This document shows positions 11,709 through 24,013 of a DNA stretch of 64,000 bases, one piece after another (positions within the stretch are counted from its first letter, which is position 1; every line of letters begins with the position of its first letter). This DNA comes from Vesta saturnalis (Eukaryota; Arthropoda; Insecta; Coleoptera; Lampyridae), in NCBI GenBank assembly GCA_036346205.1, contig JARFJB010002472.1, positions 6,657,501 through 6,721,500 of the forward strand, in the 5' to 3' direction. The notes below the pieces were generated by a model. That model worked only from the letters and a program-made list of their open reading frames with translations. It was not told the DNA's origin and searched no databases. The position numbers were made by a program, and so were the translations under genes.

Positions 11709-12638
11709 TTAGTGTTCAATCTGTGGACATTCTCGCTTGATGCTCCAACAGTAGTTAGCACCAGCACCAAGATTTTCTGGGAAGTTAACAAGATGACTAT
11801 CTAAATATGCAGTTTGACACTCATGTTGCAACCAAGCTTTCCATTTTGTAGGAACGCACTTTAAGCTACGCTTTGAGCTATCTATAAGCAATCGCCATTC
11901 AGTTGCGTTATAGAAATGCGTAATGAAATGCCCAATTCTTTCATTAAACCACCTATGTTCTGACAATATACAAATCCGTCATCATTTCGAAAGTACTGCA
12001 GAAATGCACTTTCTCTGGATCGAAAGTAAGTGACTTTTGCTCCTTTTTCGAGCAATTTTTTTTCGTTCAGTCTTGATGCTAACAGTTCTGATACTTTTTT
12101 GGATAGTCCCAAATCTCATACCAAATCATTTAACTTGTGCTGATTGAATCTTTTACGAACGCAATCATCGTAAACTTTAAAATCTTCGTCGTTGGAGTCA
12201 CTTCGATCTTCACCGGGTAATTCTTGAAAAACTGACATTGAAATTTCAGCTGAATGAGGCACAGGCCGTATCGCTGACGGTAAACTAGGGTACTCTATAT
12301 TTGTTTTTCTTGTTGTATCCTGACGTTTTCACTATACAAAAGCAGCAATCACTTAAGTGATCTTTGGGCTCTCGCCAAATCATTGGTATACCAAACCGAA
12401 GTTTATCACGTGTTCCCTTCGTCCACATTCGTAAACCCTTCACACACTGCTTGCAGATTTTGGGAGCCCATGATTTATTTTGGTCACCAATTTTTACTTT
12501 AAAATAAGCAAAATAGGCTTGCCTTACAAATGTGCTGATATTTGTCCGTTGACTGGGAATGGTAAAACTGCCACATACATAACAAAATGAATCGGTGCTG
12601 TTTAAGCACTTACGACGTGAACTACCAGAGGCAGACAT
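11709..12638 (-). pseudogene. Recurrent insect Cys-finger protein of unknown function, internally deleted
   Basis: The N-terminal 118 residues (12638-12285) match a protein family I recognise as repeated many times in insect genomes but without known function. It has SRRKCLNSTDSFCYVCGSFT, then GDQNKSWAPKICKQCVKGLR, FGIPMIWREPKDH and CCFC, giving CxxC-type pairs that suggest a zinc fold. Further along are SLPSAIRPVPHSAEISMSVF, LGLSKKVSELLASRLNEKKL, FRSRESAFLQYF and EWRLLIDSSKRSLK. The sequence then jumps to HLVNFPENLGA, which belongs near the C-terminus, so the middle half of the protein is deleted. An in-frame stop near 12110 and a frameshift near 11930 add to the damage. It may belong to a transposon or a host multigene family. 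Confidence 0.75.
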
Positions 12639-14215
12639 AAGAAAAATTTTGAGTTTATGTATAAATAAAAACTAAGCAATGTTTATCTTGTGTAAATACG
12701 AAAACTTAAGCTCCACGTCGGACTTCGACTTCACTGTGTCAAAGCGACACGTACCTGCTTACTAACCATAGCTAACCGAACTAGTTTGGACAATATGAAT
12801 CTATACGTATGGTGCGACGTCACTCACCCCACTACTCGTCAGTCGAAGAAGGTTCGTCGCCAAGCGTAGTAGCATGCGCAACAACTGTAGAGAAAAAACT
12901 TGACGTGATAGGAAAAAACTAACTAAAGTGTTGGAATCAGCATGTCAATTTACCCCTAAAACAATTTGACACAATTGTGAGTGTGACTACATGGGTTTTT
13001 GTTATTGTGTTCATGTGTAACTAAACTGCTTTTTATTAATTTTCTCTTAATGTTATAATGTTGTACGCACTTTAACCTGATTTAATGGTGTTTTGTTATA
13101 TATTTAACCCTTTCATTGTTTTTTTTGTCCTATTTGATTTATTAATGTACTTGTGCAAGTACTTATTTATGAATAAAGTGGGTTTTATTGGTGGTTCTTT
13201 CCAACAATAATACTTTACTGGGCTGAACTATCATTGCGTAAAGGTCGTTAATTTTAATTTAAGTAGTTTAATTGTTCACCTGTCCCACATGATGCAACAC
13301 TTACCTCATCCAGCCTATCGGGGTCGAATAGGACAATGTACCTATCAGTACACGGCCACTTCGTTTGATCAGATTTGAGGTTTGCGAGTAATTAAATATC
13401 AGACCTGTAAATAAATTCTAATGTTCTAATTATTGCCAGGAAAGTCAAAGTAAGGCAGGCAATTAATTTGAGTAATAGTAACATTATTGTCAGTAAGGTC
13501 AAGATAAATAACTTAGTGATTGTTTTGTTCTTGGATTTGCATTCTTGCAAATAAGTTCAAATTACACTTTTCAAGATAGGGTACCTGGGGGACGCTACAA
13601 GTTCCATCCTTATTATGCCTACTTAATATAACTAAACATGTTATTCCTAAAATTAATGCCTACCAATTTATTTTGAAGCAAACTAACAATCCTGTATAAA
13701 CGTTGCAACTGAACTTAGTAAACTTAATTTTTATAATACTGATTAATAGTAACAACGGAATTACTGTTATTATTAATATTAATATAGTAATTTTCACGAG
13801 TCAGAGCAGTTGCGTTACTAATACTAATACTGTTAGAGGACGCCGATGTTGTCAGATTGTGAAAAATAACAGTTTGAGAACCGTCAAATCTCAGCTTCAG
13901 GGGTTATGCTTATTTTATCACAATAATACAATTTATTTTATTTTGCCACCATAATGTTCTTTATACGCCTCCAAATGCGGGCGTAATGTGGTCTTTATAG
14001 CACGGAAATGTCATTGATGCTAAGCAGCATGATTGACAACAAACACATGACATGATATATAATAGCAATATCACAGTATCTTAATAACAACAAATTAGCC
14101 TACTGTCGACTTTATTTCACTGCATTTGCATTTAAAAACTTGCCGAAAATACTGAATATTTTGTTCCAGTTTCATGGTGCAAAATAAAATAAAACATTGT
14201 ATGTACCACGGCATA
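12639..14215. other. Intergenic; GC-richer 5' flank of the gene copy above
   Basis: About 12700-12920 is less AT-rich and could be the old promoter region of the minus-strand pseudogene. No TATA/Inr pair is convincing. The rest shows no gene or repeat I recognise. Confidence 0.4.
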
Positions 14216-14291
14216 ATTAGATTATGGCTCAGAATATAAAGCCCTCCGCTTCGCGTTGGGCTTTTAACATTCCCTCGAGCCATAATCTTCT
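14216..14291. repeat. Nested palindrome near recombinase fragment
   Basis: The outer arms GATTATGGCTC (14220-14230) and GAGCCATAATC (14277-14287) enclose inner arms AAAGCCC (14238-14244) and GGGCTTT (14258-14264), with a CG-rich tip. It lies about 230 bp downstream of the minus-strand tyrosine-recombinase fragment. That is the same relative position as the palindromes of the related element at 39-40.6 kb. Confidence 0.75.
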
Positions 14292-14519
14292 GATTATGCT
14301 CTTAATACATAAATATCTATTAAATATGTCTTATGTCAAATGTTTAATGTCAGAAATTCTTGACAACACCGGACAGAATTGCCAACCTAAATCTGTTCTA
14401 TCTACATCCTCTCGTGCACAATAGGCGAGTTCTAAAGGTGGTAATGAAACAATGTTGGTTATGACGCAACTGCTCTGACTCATGAAAATTGGTTTACCAA
14501 ATGGATTGTTTCTACTGAT

Positions 14520-15010
14520 TCCATCGCCACGCCGTTTAATTTGATTACAGAAGAACCTGTGGTGATATTTTCGTTTCCCAAAATTGTAGCTGCAATATCG
14601 ATTTTTGAACTTACATAGTCCTCGATGTAACCCTCAGCTACATTTTATGAACGTCATCTGCGATGTCTCTTTATGCCCTCCATGTGTGTTCCAGCGTTTG
14701 CCAAAATACTTGTGCAGAACTGCGCCGAAAGCAGTGGCTTGTATATGCTGAAGGATGCTTCGAATTTAAAAATTTGGCCAGAATACTTGGTACACCGCAT
14801 TTTTATGTACTCCAACTGGTTGCACGGTACATTTTGCTTTTGTATAGTTTACGAAAAATCTATTATGAGATATGTGTGGGGAACGAAGTGCCATACATTT
14901 CCTGATGATCTCTAATAAATTTATGTTTTCGAGATTTCCAGTTACTATACCATTTTTGTTTTTGTGTCCATTTGCTTCACTAAAAATATGTTTTATGATC
15001 TTGAACACAC
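14520..15010 (-). pseudogene. Tyrosine recombinase (Crypton-like) fragment
   Basis: C-terminal half of a phage-integrase-type recombinase of the kind found in insect Crypton-like elements. On the minus strand one reads LRSPHISHNRFFVNYTKAKC followed by TVQPVGVHK (about 14860-14800). After a frameshift come AGTHMEGIKRHRRWRS and NVAEGYIEDYVSSKIDIAAT (about 14690-14590), then LGNENI. The usual HGGW box is RHRRW here, while the catalytic Tyr in EGYIE is present. The Arg boxes (RRDEL and HCFRR) are missing or scrambled. Its nearest relative in the window is at 39363-40215. Confidence 0.8.
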
Positions 15011-16373
15011 GTAGTTTCCAATGCATGGCGTCTGGCGCCTGCATGCACCAGCCACTCCAAAAATTAGCATTATCTGTAATTATAATACAATTAATCACAG
15101 TAGAAATTTTAATCACCTAATTTAATAAATGTCCTTTATTGTCAGCTTGCACTAAAAATTTCTCCACATCATCTTTGGTAAAAAAGATATTGCTCCATGT
15201 TCGCTCTATGTCTCTAATGTCTATTTCATAATTGATTGAAAATAGAACTTGCTATATAAAAGTTTATGACTATCACTGTATGAGTATGTAAAACGTATCT
15301 TGGTTCGTTTTATTAATTGTATTAATTGCCGCAAATATATAATTTATCATTTTAAACAAATCTTTCAAATCAAAATAAATAATTGAAATTATGTCTTTTT
15401 ATTCCATATTAAAAATAAATATCTTATAAGAGAGTTTATGCGTATCCCTTATGAGTTTGTCGGTGTGTTAGTAATGTATAAGTAATTAAATTTTAATTTC
15501 TTTATCGCAACGTATATTAGCTTATGTATGGCGACGTTGATTTAGACATCACAGGAATTTGATGCCACGTGCGCTATTTATCACATTATATCAAACGTTG
15601 TGCAGTGTATTCGAAGGATATCAAAGAGAAGATTCCGTTATCAAAGTGTGCTACATTTTATAATACAATATACTTTTTACCATCCATCTGTATTTAAACA
15701 TACATATGGGAAAATGTTTCAATTTATAACACCCCTTTTTTGTGTTGGGGATGATAATCGCACTTTAAATTGTATCCTTAGGCAATGGCTGTTAATTCAC
15801 GATGCACTCTTACGGAGCATATTTATATGCAAGTGTTTTGGATAAATTAATAATTGACGTTTAGTCCTTTTGCTCTGAAACTCACCAGTAAAACTTTTAA
15901 TTTACATAGTTACTAAAATCTATTTCTCTGTATAAAATTTTAATTGATGTTAAACTTTATTAATTTTATTAATTTAATATGTGAGCATATAAACCATAAA
16001 TACCAAATTTATTTTGAATTTGTTTAATTGTTCCAATTTGTAATAAATATTGAACATACGCACTCGTGTGTTTAACCCTTTTACTACTCAAGAAAAAAAT
16101 GTTTATATATGATGGTAATTTAGATAGGGCCGGCGATACGCAACTGGAGCCCCTGCACCAGGCGGCAAATTTTAGGGACGGCATTTTGACTGTCAGAATA
16201 TATATTTTTGAGAGGTTAGGATTATATGTAAGAAAAAGTGCTTGTTCCCAGATTTTCTTAAACTTAAAAAATAGATGGGTGTAGTTTGGATACATGGCAG
16301 TTGGAAAATAACTAATTTGTATAGAAAGCTTAGTACGTCGTAATAAAAAAAATAAAATAATAGTGTATTACAT
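15011..16373. other. Intergenic, nothing coding recognised
   Basis: AT-rich. The N-terminal (SAM-like) domain expected upstream of the recombinase fragment was not found here. The 81-codon frame at 15600-15845 and the 93-108-codon frames near 16.0-16.5 kb show no motif. Confidence 0.4.
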
Positions 16374-16468
16374 AACGAGCTACGAAAGTGGGAATTTTCA
16401 CAGGTGGGCGTCAGCCCGAGTGAGAGAATCCCGCGAGTGCAGAACAGGCATTTTCGTGCGAGCTTAAT
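16374..16468. repeat. Nested palindrome, GGGCGTCAGCCC core
   Basis: GGGC and GCCC face each other across GTCA (about 16404-16415). They are enclosed by TCAC/GTGA, by GGGAAT/AATCCC and by an outer AGCTACGAAA/TTTTCGTGCGAGCT pair. The design resembles the palindromes by the two recombinase loci and could mark the other end of the 14.2-kb element. Confidence 0.55.
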
Positions 16469-17714
16469 GTACACTAGTTTTCTATGACCACAAAAAAAGA
16501 CAGTCTCCTTAATGTTTTATTCATCAGAAATGAAACAATTACAAAATAGACTTAATCTAATATTTCAAGTTTTTTATTAAGAAATCATAATCATGCGTAA
16601 TTATTATGAATTTAAAGACGGTTACCTGAATATTTAAAGTTGTCAAATCATAGGAGAAGGAACGCGTGTTTTTTACAATGAGAAAGTGAAACGCACTAGT
16701 GTGCGAAAGTATTATTTTCTGTACGGTTAATTGTGCGATATGAATCCTTTTCGTACATGGTCGTAGGAAAAGGTATTTACAAAGGTTATATTATAGGTCC
16801 AAATTATAATTTCATTTCATACAGTAATTTGGTGATACATCTTCAATTGTCATTCTATTACTAACGTGCTGGCTGTTGTATTACAGACTATTCAAGAAAT
16901 ATATATTATTTCGATAAGGTAAAAATCTGTTCTCGATCCTTTAAAAACGCAACAGATAGGAACTTATAATTCTTACATTTCTGTCGATTCCTGAAAATCC
17001 GACAATAAAGATTATCGCGCGCGCAGGATTTTACCTGTTTCGGCATATTTTTGAGACTTTCATACCCCCATTACAAAAGCAAAGACGAACTCTTATTTGT
17101 TTTATTTATGCAGTTGCTGTGTTCTAGAGAAGTGTGATTTAATTTTTAAGGTAAGTAACTATAATTATTTTATATATAGTTTTCTCGAATTAATTCATGC
17201 CAGCTAAAAGTGTACGGGTGGCCTCTAAAAGATATTTCCAATTAATGACTAAACTACCATCTTCTTATTTTTATTCTTTTAATTTTTCTGAATGAAATCT
17301 ATTTTTCTATTTTTTAAATCACGATTTTTTTTAAACTTTCATCAAAGCTTTGTCAAACTTTAGGTTTGTTTACGGATATAACAAATTTTTTATTTGTAAT
17401 GTGTATTGGTTGATAAGTGAAGTTTGATATGAAAATGACCTGTGACGGAATTCGTAACAGGTAAAGTTACAACCGCGCACACGTAATAACGCGACTACTA
17501 TATTAATGTTTTTATTTAAAAAAATATTCATTTCCTCCCCCAGTTTTAAGCTGGCAAAGAAGCAAATAATCACCTCAAATGAAAAAATTATCTCCTAGAG
17601 GTGGGTGTTCCACAAAAAGCAAGTGTAAAGTATCAGTGTGTTTATTATGGTTCACGTATAAAATTGATCCTTGGTCTAATATAACTGAAAAGTCTTAAAC
17701 CCATCAAGGCATCA

Positions 17715-17718
<4 letters not shown>
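16469..17718. other. Intergenic, nothing recognised
   Basis: AT-rich sequence without gene, repeat unit or inverted repeat that I can support. Confidence 0.5.

Positions 17719-17766
<48 letters not shown>
17719..17766. repeat. (TA)n microsatellite
   Basis: Pure TA array, flanked by CCC on the left and GGT on the right. It lies about 230 bp left of a decayed IS630-like transposase. Confidence 0.9.
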
Positions 17767-17768
<2 letters not shown>

Positions 17769-17999
17769 TCTAAAACTTATATGGTTAATTATCCAATATG
17801 TGGTAGATTCTTCGCATAACTACTAACACTGTGATCGGTCGTAATCCAAATGATAATGATGATTGTAAATGATGTTCCAATATATTGGGAAACTTGGATT
17901 TCATCACTAATGTTGTAGACAATAATCCAGAGGTACAAGGTGTATCGCATTCCAACTTTAATTTCTACAAACAATGGTTTAGAGAACACTAAAACAAAA

Positions 18000-18618
18000 A
18001 GGTTTGCAGGCTTTTCATATACAACAAGTACAAAATCTTTAAGAAGGCGGTTTCTTTTAAGATTACAATTTTGTGGATAGATTCGTGAAACAGAAGATTG
18101 CTTAAATGCATTTTATTTACGGACGAAACTCAGTTTACTTGAGATGGAATTGACAATTTCCACAATAATCATCGATAGTTGGAGGAAAATCCCCATACTA
18201 CGCAAGAACACAATTTTCAACGTCGGTTCAGTATTAACGTGTGGTGCGACATTCTAAATTATCAGCTATTCGGTCCTTTAGAAGATCATTTAAAGGAAAT
18301 ATTAGACGAAGTGTTATCTTCCAACATGATGGAGCACCTCCTCCTTTTTTAAATATTATTAAAAATTTTCTGAATACCCATTTCGGCGATCGCTGGAGTG
18401 GCAGAGGCGATCCCCACTCTGGGCCACCGTGATGACAGGATCTCACTCCTCTAGATTTTTGTCTCTGGGGATGGATGAAGTCGTTGGTTTATGCTACGAA
18501 AGTGGGTGCAAGGGATGCGTTATTAGATCGCATTCTTAATGCTGCAGAGTACGTTAGAGCGAATCATCGTTTGCTAAAACGCGCTACTAGATCAATTTAT
18601 AAACGCGTAAATAAGTGA
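18000..18618 (+). pseudogene. IS630-like DDE transposase remnant
   Basis: Plus-strand pieces in alternating frames are: RFLLRLQFCG, KCILFTDETQFT with the first catalytic Asp (about 18115), FHNNH and LEENPHTTQEHNFQRRFSIN (about 18160-18230), VWCDILNYQLFGPL, IFQHDGAPPPF with the second Asp (about 18320), and SGRGDPHSGPP. These are followed by LTPLDFCLWGWMKSLVYATK with the third Asp (about 18440-18500), and the C-terminus ends KRVNK then TGA at 18618. The segment between GPL and IFQHDGAP is shortened. At least two frameshifts and several stops are present. Confidence 0.8.
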
Positions 18619-18867
18619 GAGGTGACCTTTTCGAAAATTTGTTATAAACTAATGCTATTTGTTTATATTGTCCTTAAATGTCCTTAAAATGTTTCTATTT
18701 CCTTCTGAATCACCCTTATAAGTCATTTGTCACTAGCAATCATTAGACGTTGTTTTGCCTAGCGTAGTCGTAGTCTGTTGTGAACTTGACTACAGTTGTG
18801 AACCCGACAATTACTCATAAGTTAGTTGACACTAGCAGTCTGAGGTTATTCTATTGTTGTTTATTGT

Positions 18868-19720
18868 ATGATAAGTACAGAACAGCGTGTATTTGTGTTA
18901 CAATCATGGTGGAAATATGACCATAATTACAGTGATGTTTGTGATTCGTTTGTGGAACGTTTTCCAAACGTCGAACCTCCATCTCGATAAGGTACTCGGA
19001 AATTAAATTTATGATTCGCAGCGACTGGGTCAGTAGCGGAGCTTTCTCGTTCAGGTAGGCTAGTGCCTGTAACTATAGAAAAGAAGCTTAATGTTGTTGC
19101 GCAATGTTTTGTGCAATCACCTACTTAGTCTCAAACGAAAGCTTCCAATGAGTATTGAATAGCAAGAACAAGTCTACGAAGGATGGAGCAAAAACTGAAA
19201 TTGAGAGCATATGGGCCAACCTGAAGATGTTCCGGACGGGCGTTTGGAGTGGTGCACAATCCCTCATGAAGTTGATCCCATGTTTTACAAAAGCATTATT
19301 TGGAGCGACGAAGCGACCTTTAAGGTAAATGGTAGAGTGAACAGACACAACTGTTCATAGAACTGGAAAACAGTCCATTATTTGAAAATCTCCAGCCGGC
19401 TAAGGATAAGTTGTTATGGGAACAAGATGTAGCCCTCCCTCATTATGGACTTACTATGAAAAACTTTCTCAATAAAAACTTTGATGAATAGACGGGACAC
19501 TATCGAATGGTTTCCACTATCCCCAAATATAGCACCCATGGATTTGTCAGTCTGGAGTACACTAAAAAATTAGGTTTATTCCATCAAGATTCGTGATGTT
19601 GAACATTTGAAGGAACGAATCCAATCAGAATTTGAAAACCTGCAGTACCTGAAGATTTGCGACAAGCTTTGTAAATCAGTGTTTGTGTAGAACAGCGAGG
19701 AAACCACTTTGAGCATCTTT
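18868..19720 (+). pseudogene. Second IS630-like DDE transposase remnant
   Basis: It starts MISTEQRVFVLQSWWKYDHN, the family's usual N-terminal block, with FVERFPNVEPPSR. Then come TGSVAELSRSGRLVPVTIEK, IARTSLRRMEQKLKLRAYGP, IIWSDEATFKVNGRVNRHNC with the first Asp (about 19290), and LSPNIAPMDLSVWSTLKN and RDVEHLKERIQSEFENLQYL near the end. The QQDGAPPH region is deleted between about 19400 and 19440. Many stops. The right end of the element is probably GGGCCCACCCTG at 19797, directly followed by (TA)n; no matching left end was found. Confidence 0.8.
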
Positions 19721-19797
19721 AGTAGGTAATTTTTTGTAATAAATTAGTACATTATAATGTATTTTCATTTTTAACAACTGACTTAGGGCCCACCCTG

Positions 19798-20800
<1,003 letters not shown>

Positions 20801-20850
<50 letters not shown>
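20801..20850. repeat. (TA)n followed by T-run
   Basis: TA array ending at about 20837, followed by a run of T. It marks the right edge of repeat copy 2. Confidence 0.88.
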
Positions 20851-20851
<1 letters not shown>

Positions 20852-23577
20852 CTTTTGAACTACCAGTTATGTCAAATCAATTGTTTCATCATTTAAATAC
20901 ACCTTTTAACTAATTTTCTCAAATATTTGAAAGGTTGCACATAATTCTGGTAAAGCGCGTTGAGTTTAGCACAGAAATATTTTTTATTATTCACTCAATT
21001 GTAAATTTGGTCACGCACCTTAACATGACCAATACCTACCAAAATGCATTCGCAATGACAATTAGATTTTAAACAGCAATGTTATTTATTACGTGGTAAC
21101 GTGAGACTATAATTTTAATAAATTACAAATTATTCAAAATTATTCTGCCATTTTCAAAATGGCCACAATAATTTTTAATCAATTGAAGTATGGTGCGTAA
21201 TTTTAAATGTTCGAATAAACAATTCAAAAGGATAAAAATGACCTTCTGTGGCTAATTTCATGTCCATCTTGGAAAGTGCTTGGAACTACCCCTACTGTGT
21301 ATTTATACCATAATTTCTTATAAATCCATAAACAATAAGTGCTTTAAATCTAATATGAAATTATAATTTGATAATTTTGATAAGAATTGCTCTACTGAAT
21401 ATATTTGAACCAAAATTAAAATACTTATCTTTTAGGTACTAAATTTAATGTTTTTTTCAAATTTGGGTCTAGATGTCTATTAACCTATATCTGACATGTA
21501 GTTTTGCACGCTGTTTGACATAGATTATTGTTTTTCTTTTAACAATGTTTGGTATTTTCATTATGAACGTATTAAAAAAAGGGAGTGGGTAATTATCCTA
21601 AAAAATTATTATTAAAATTATTTCATTTCTTTTAAATTCCACTTAGTAAGTTGGAAGGTCGTGTGTTCTACACCAGATATTTTTGTTTGCATACTTGAAC
21701 ATTTTTAAGCAATAAAATAAATATGTGCAAGCTATTCGTTGCTTATATGTTACTTGAGAATTAGTGTATTGATTTATTTCAACAACTTTGTAATAGAATC
21801 GTAATGAAACGTTATGAACCTGTAATTTACATTAAGTAAAATTATTTTTGGATAAAAGGATGTTAATGGTGTGGGATGAAGTTTCTTATCGATCCCAAGA
21901 AATCATATTTGGGAAACAACGGCACCTACATATGACATTTATACAATATCGTAATTTATAACAGGAACAAGTAAGGTATGTAAACTTGGTATTAGGAATA
22001 AAAAAAATTAAATTACGTTTGAAGTTATCTTAAACATCTCGCAGCTCACTCATACATTTATCTATAACCGCTCCCTGCATTAATTTCGAATATTTATGTT
22101 TTCATAAAATTAGATTAGAACAAACTTATTAATTATACATTGTATATTAAGTTTAAAAAGATTTGAAAAGTAAATTAATTAATTCTCTTTATCGTGCATA
22201 TTCTTGAATTCTCTTGAAAGAAATTAATCACAATTTCATTGATACATAACGTAATGCAACACTTCATCTGTCAAAATCACTGAAGGATAAATCCGGTATT
22301 TTATGTTGTATCATTTATCAAAAATGATTTGGTTGAGTCCAGTTTGTAAAAGAAAACCAACAAACGGCATGACAAGTATTTGTGTATATAGCCAACGCCA
22401 GCTGAACTCTGAATGTAAGGTACCTTTGTTCAAAACTATTTTGTACCTGCCTAAAGATCAAAATTTTTAGAGTAGGTACATGATATAAGTGCGAAGAAGC
22501 GTAATAATATATGAAAGAATGGTAGGTAATTTTGAAATGTCTTTGTGTTTATTTTTACGTATTTCCTATACCTAGCTACCTTGATTTACAACATAAATAA
22601 CGTTGACCATACAATAACATTTAATATGCAAATGAATTTTTTAAGCTAAAATTTAAATGAGGCTTCATTTAAATAATATAAAATATTCTGCGAACATCGT
22701 CTTGGCACGGGCAGATACATTTCGGGTTATTTTTTATGTTTATTACATCATTATATTTTTTATGTGATTAAATCCACATCATTTTTTATCTCAATTTAAA
22801 TAGTTATCCAAATTTCCACAAATGTCTATCATTTCAGCATTTCTAAAAATAAATCTGCACGTAAGACAAAACTACTGAGTAACAATCAGATGATGTTATT
22901 CATTTCACCTGTTCAAATTACAAATTCATTTTAAATTAAAAACAAATAAAATTAGTTAGTTCTTTAGTTCATTACTAATTTATGCGTCACAAAAATATAT
23001 TAAAACGCGTTTGATTAGTAAAAATACATGAAGTCATCTATATCGATAGAGTTGATCCCTATACTCTGTCCCAACCTGTATGTGCATTATAGTCTAGTCG
23101 CTAGAGCGATAAAAAGAGGTGCTGCCCTACATTAAATCAGGTAATTCTGATTTTTTTATTGTTGTTCGGGATAATTAAGGAGTGAAAAACTCAAGTTTTT
23201 GTCATCCCCACCCCCTGCATTTTCCGCTGTCTTAAAAAAACACTGAAAACGGCACTTTATCCAGTTTTTCGCTTGTAACTCCTAAACGGTGAATCGTAAC
23301 CAAATTTTCCTCAGAATGATTCACGAAGAGGACAAAATTTCTTACAAAATCAATAATTACTTTGTTTTGATGATGAATAGGAAAGCAGGCACAGAGCAGC
23401 AAAGAATAGGTAGAATCGCAATTCCTGCAAAATTGTCACGTTTAGATTAAATTCTATGAAATATGAAAAACTGATTTTTGTAAATATTGTATGTATGTAT
23501 AATCAAGACCTTTTCACCGTTAGGTGTCGGTTTATTGCGGCTGTTCGTGATATTATATAAAGCAAGTTGTGGAGATG
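20851..23577. other. Intergenic, no gene found
   Basis: 2.7 kb of AT-rich DNA with no coding frame of note. About 23180-23300 (CTTGTAACTCCTAAACGG and neighbours) has the look of a dispersed insect repeat, but I cannot delimit it. Confidence 0.5.
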
Positions 23578-23713
23578 TTAGTTAAAATTGCACGTCTCAA
23601 GAAGTTTTTGTACCACCAATATCACACCAGCGCCCGCTCTAGCATTTACGCCACCCCGGACAAACAGACGAAATGCCGCCCCCCCCCTTCCCCAATAAAC
23701 ATACACATAAATG

Positions 23714-23717
<4 letters not shown>

Positions 23718-23772
<55 letters not shown>
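23718..23772. repeat. (TA)n microsatellite
   Basis: TA array at the 3' flank of the hAT transposase, just right of a GC-rich stretch (23628-23690) that may be the hAT terminus. Confidence 0.9.
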
Positions 23773-23776
<4 letters not shown>

Positions 23777-24013
23777 TTGATGTCCACTAATGGGCATTAC
23801 GTTCAATGCATAGATAAAAATAAATTGATTTTAAATCTGAAAAACATTTATTTGGAAAAATACATGTACCTAACATAAAATTAACAGTCAAGTAATACAA
23901 AATAGTAGAAATAGGAAAGTAGCTCTTTAATCCCTAATTACAAAGATGCATAACTGCACAATGAAACAAATAAAACATATAACATATACAAAAATAAACT
24001 AAAGTAACATTAA

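Noticed and set aside
17719..18720. Complete inverted ends for the first IS630-like remnant
   Set aside because: TAGGTCTAAAAC on the left and GAATCACCCTTATAAG on the right do not form a convincing inverted pair.
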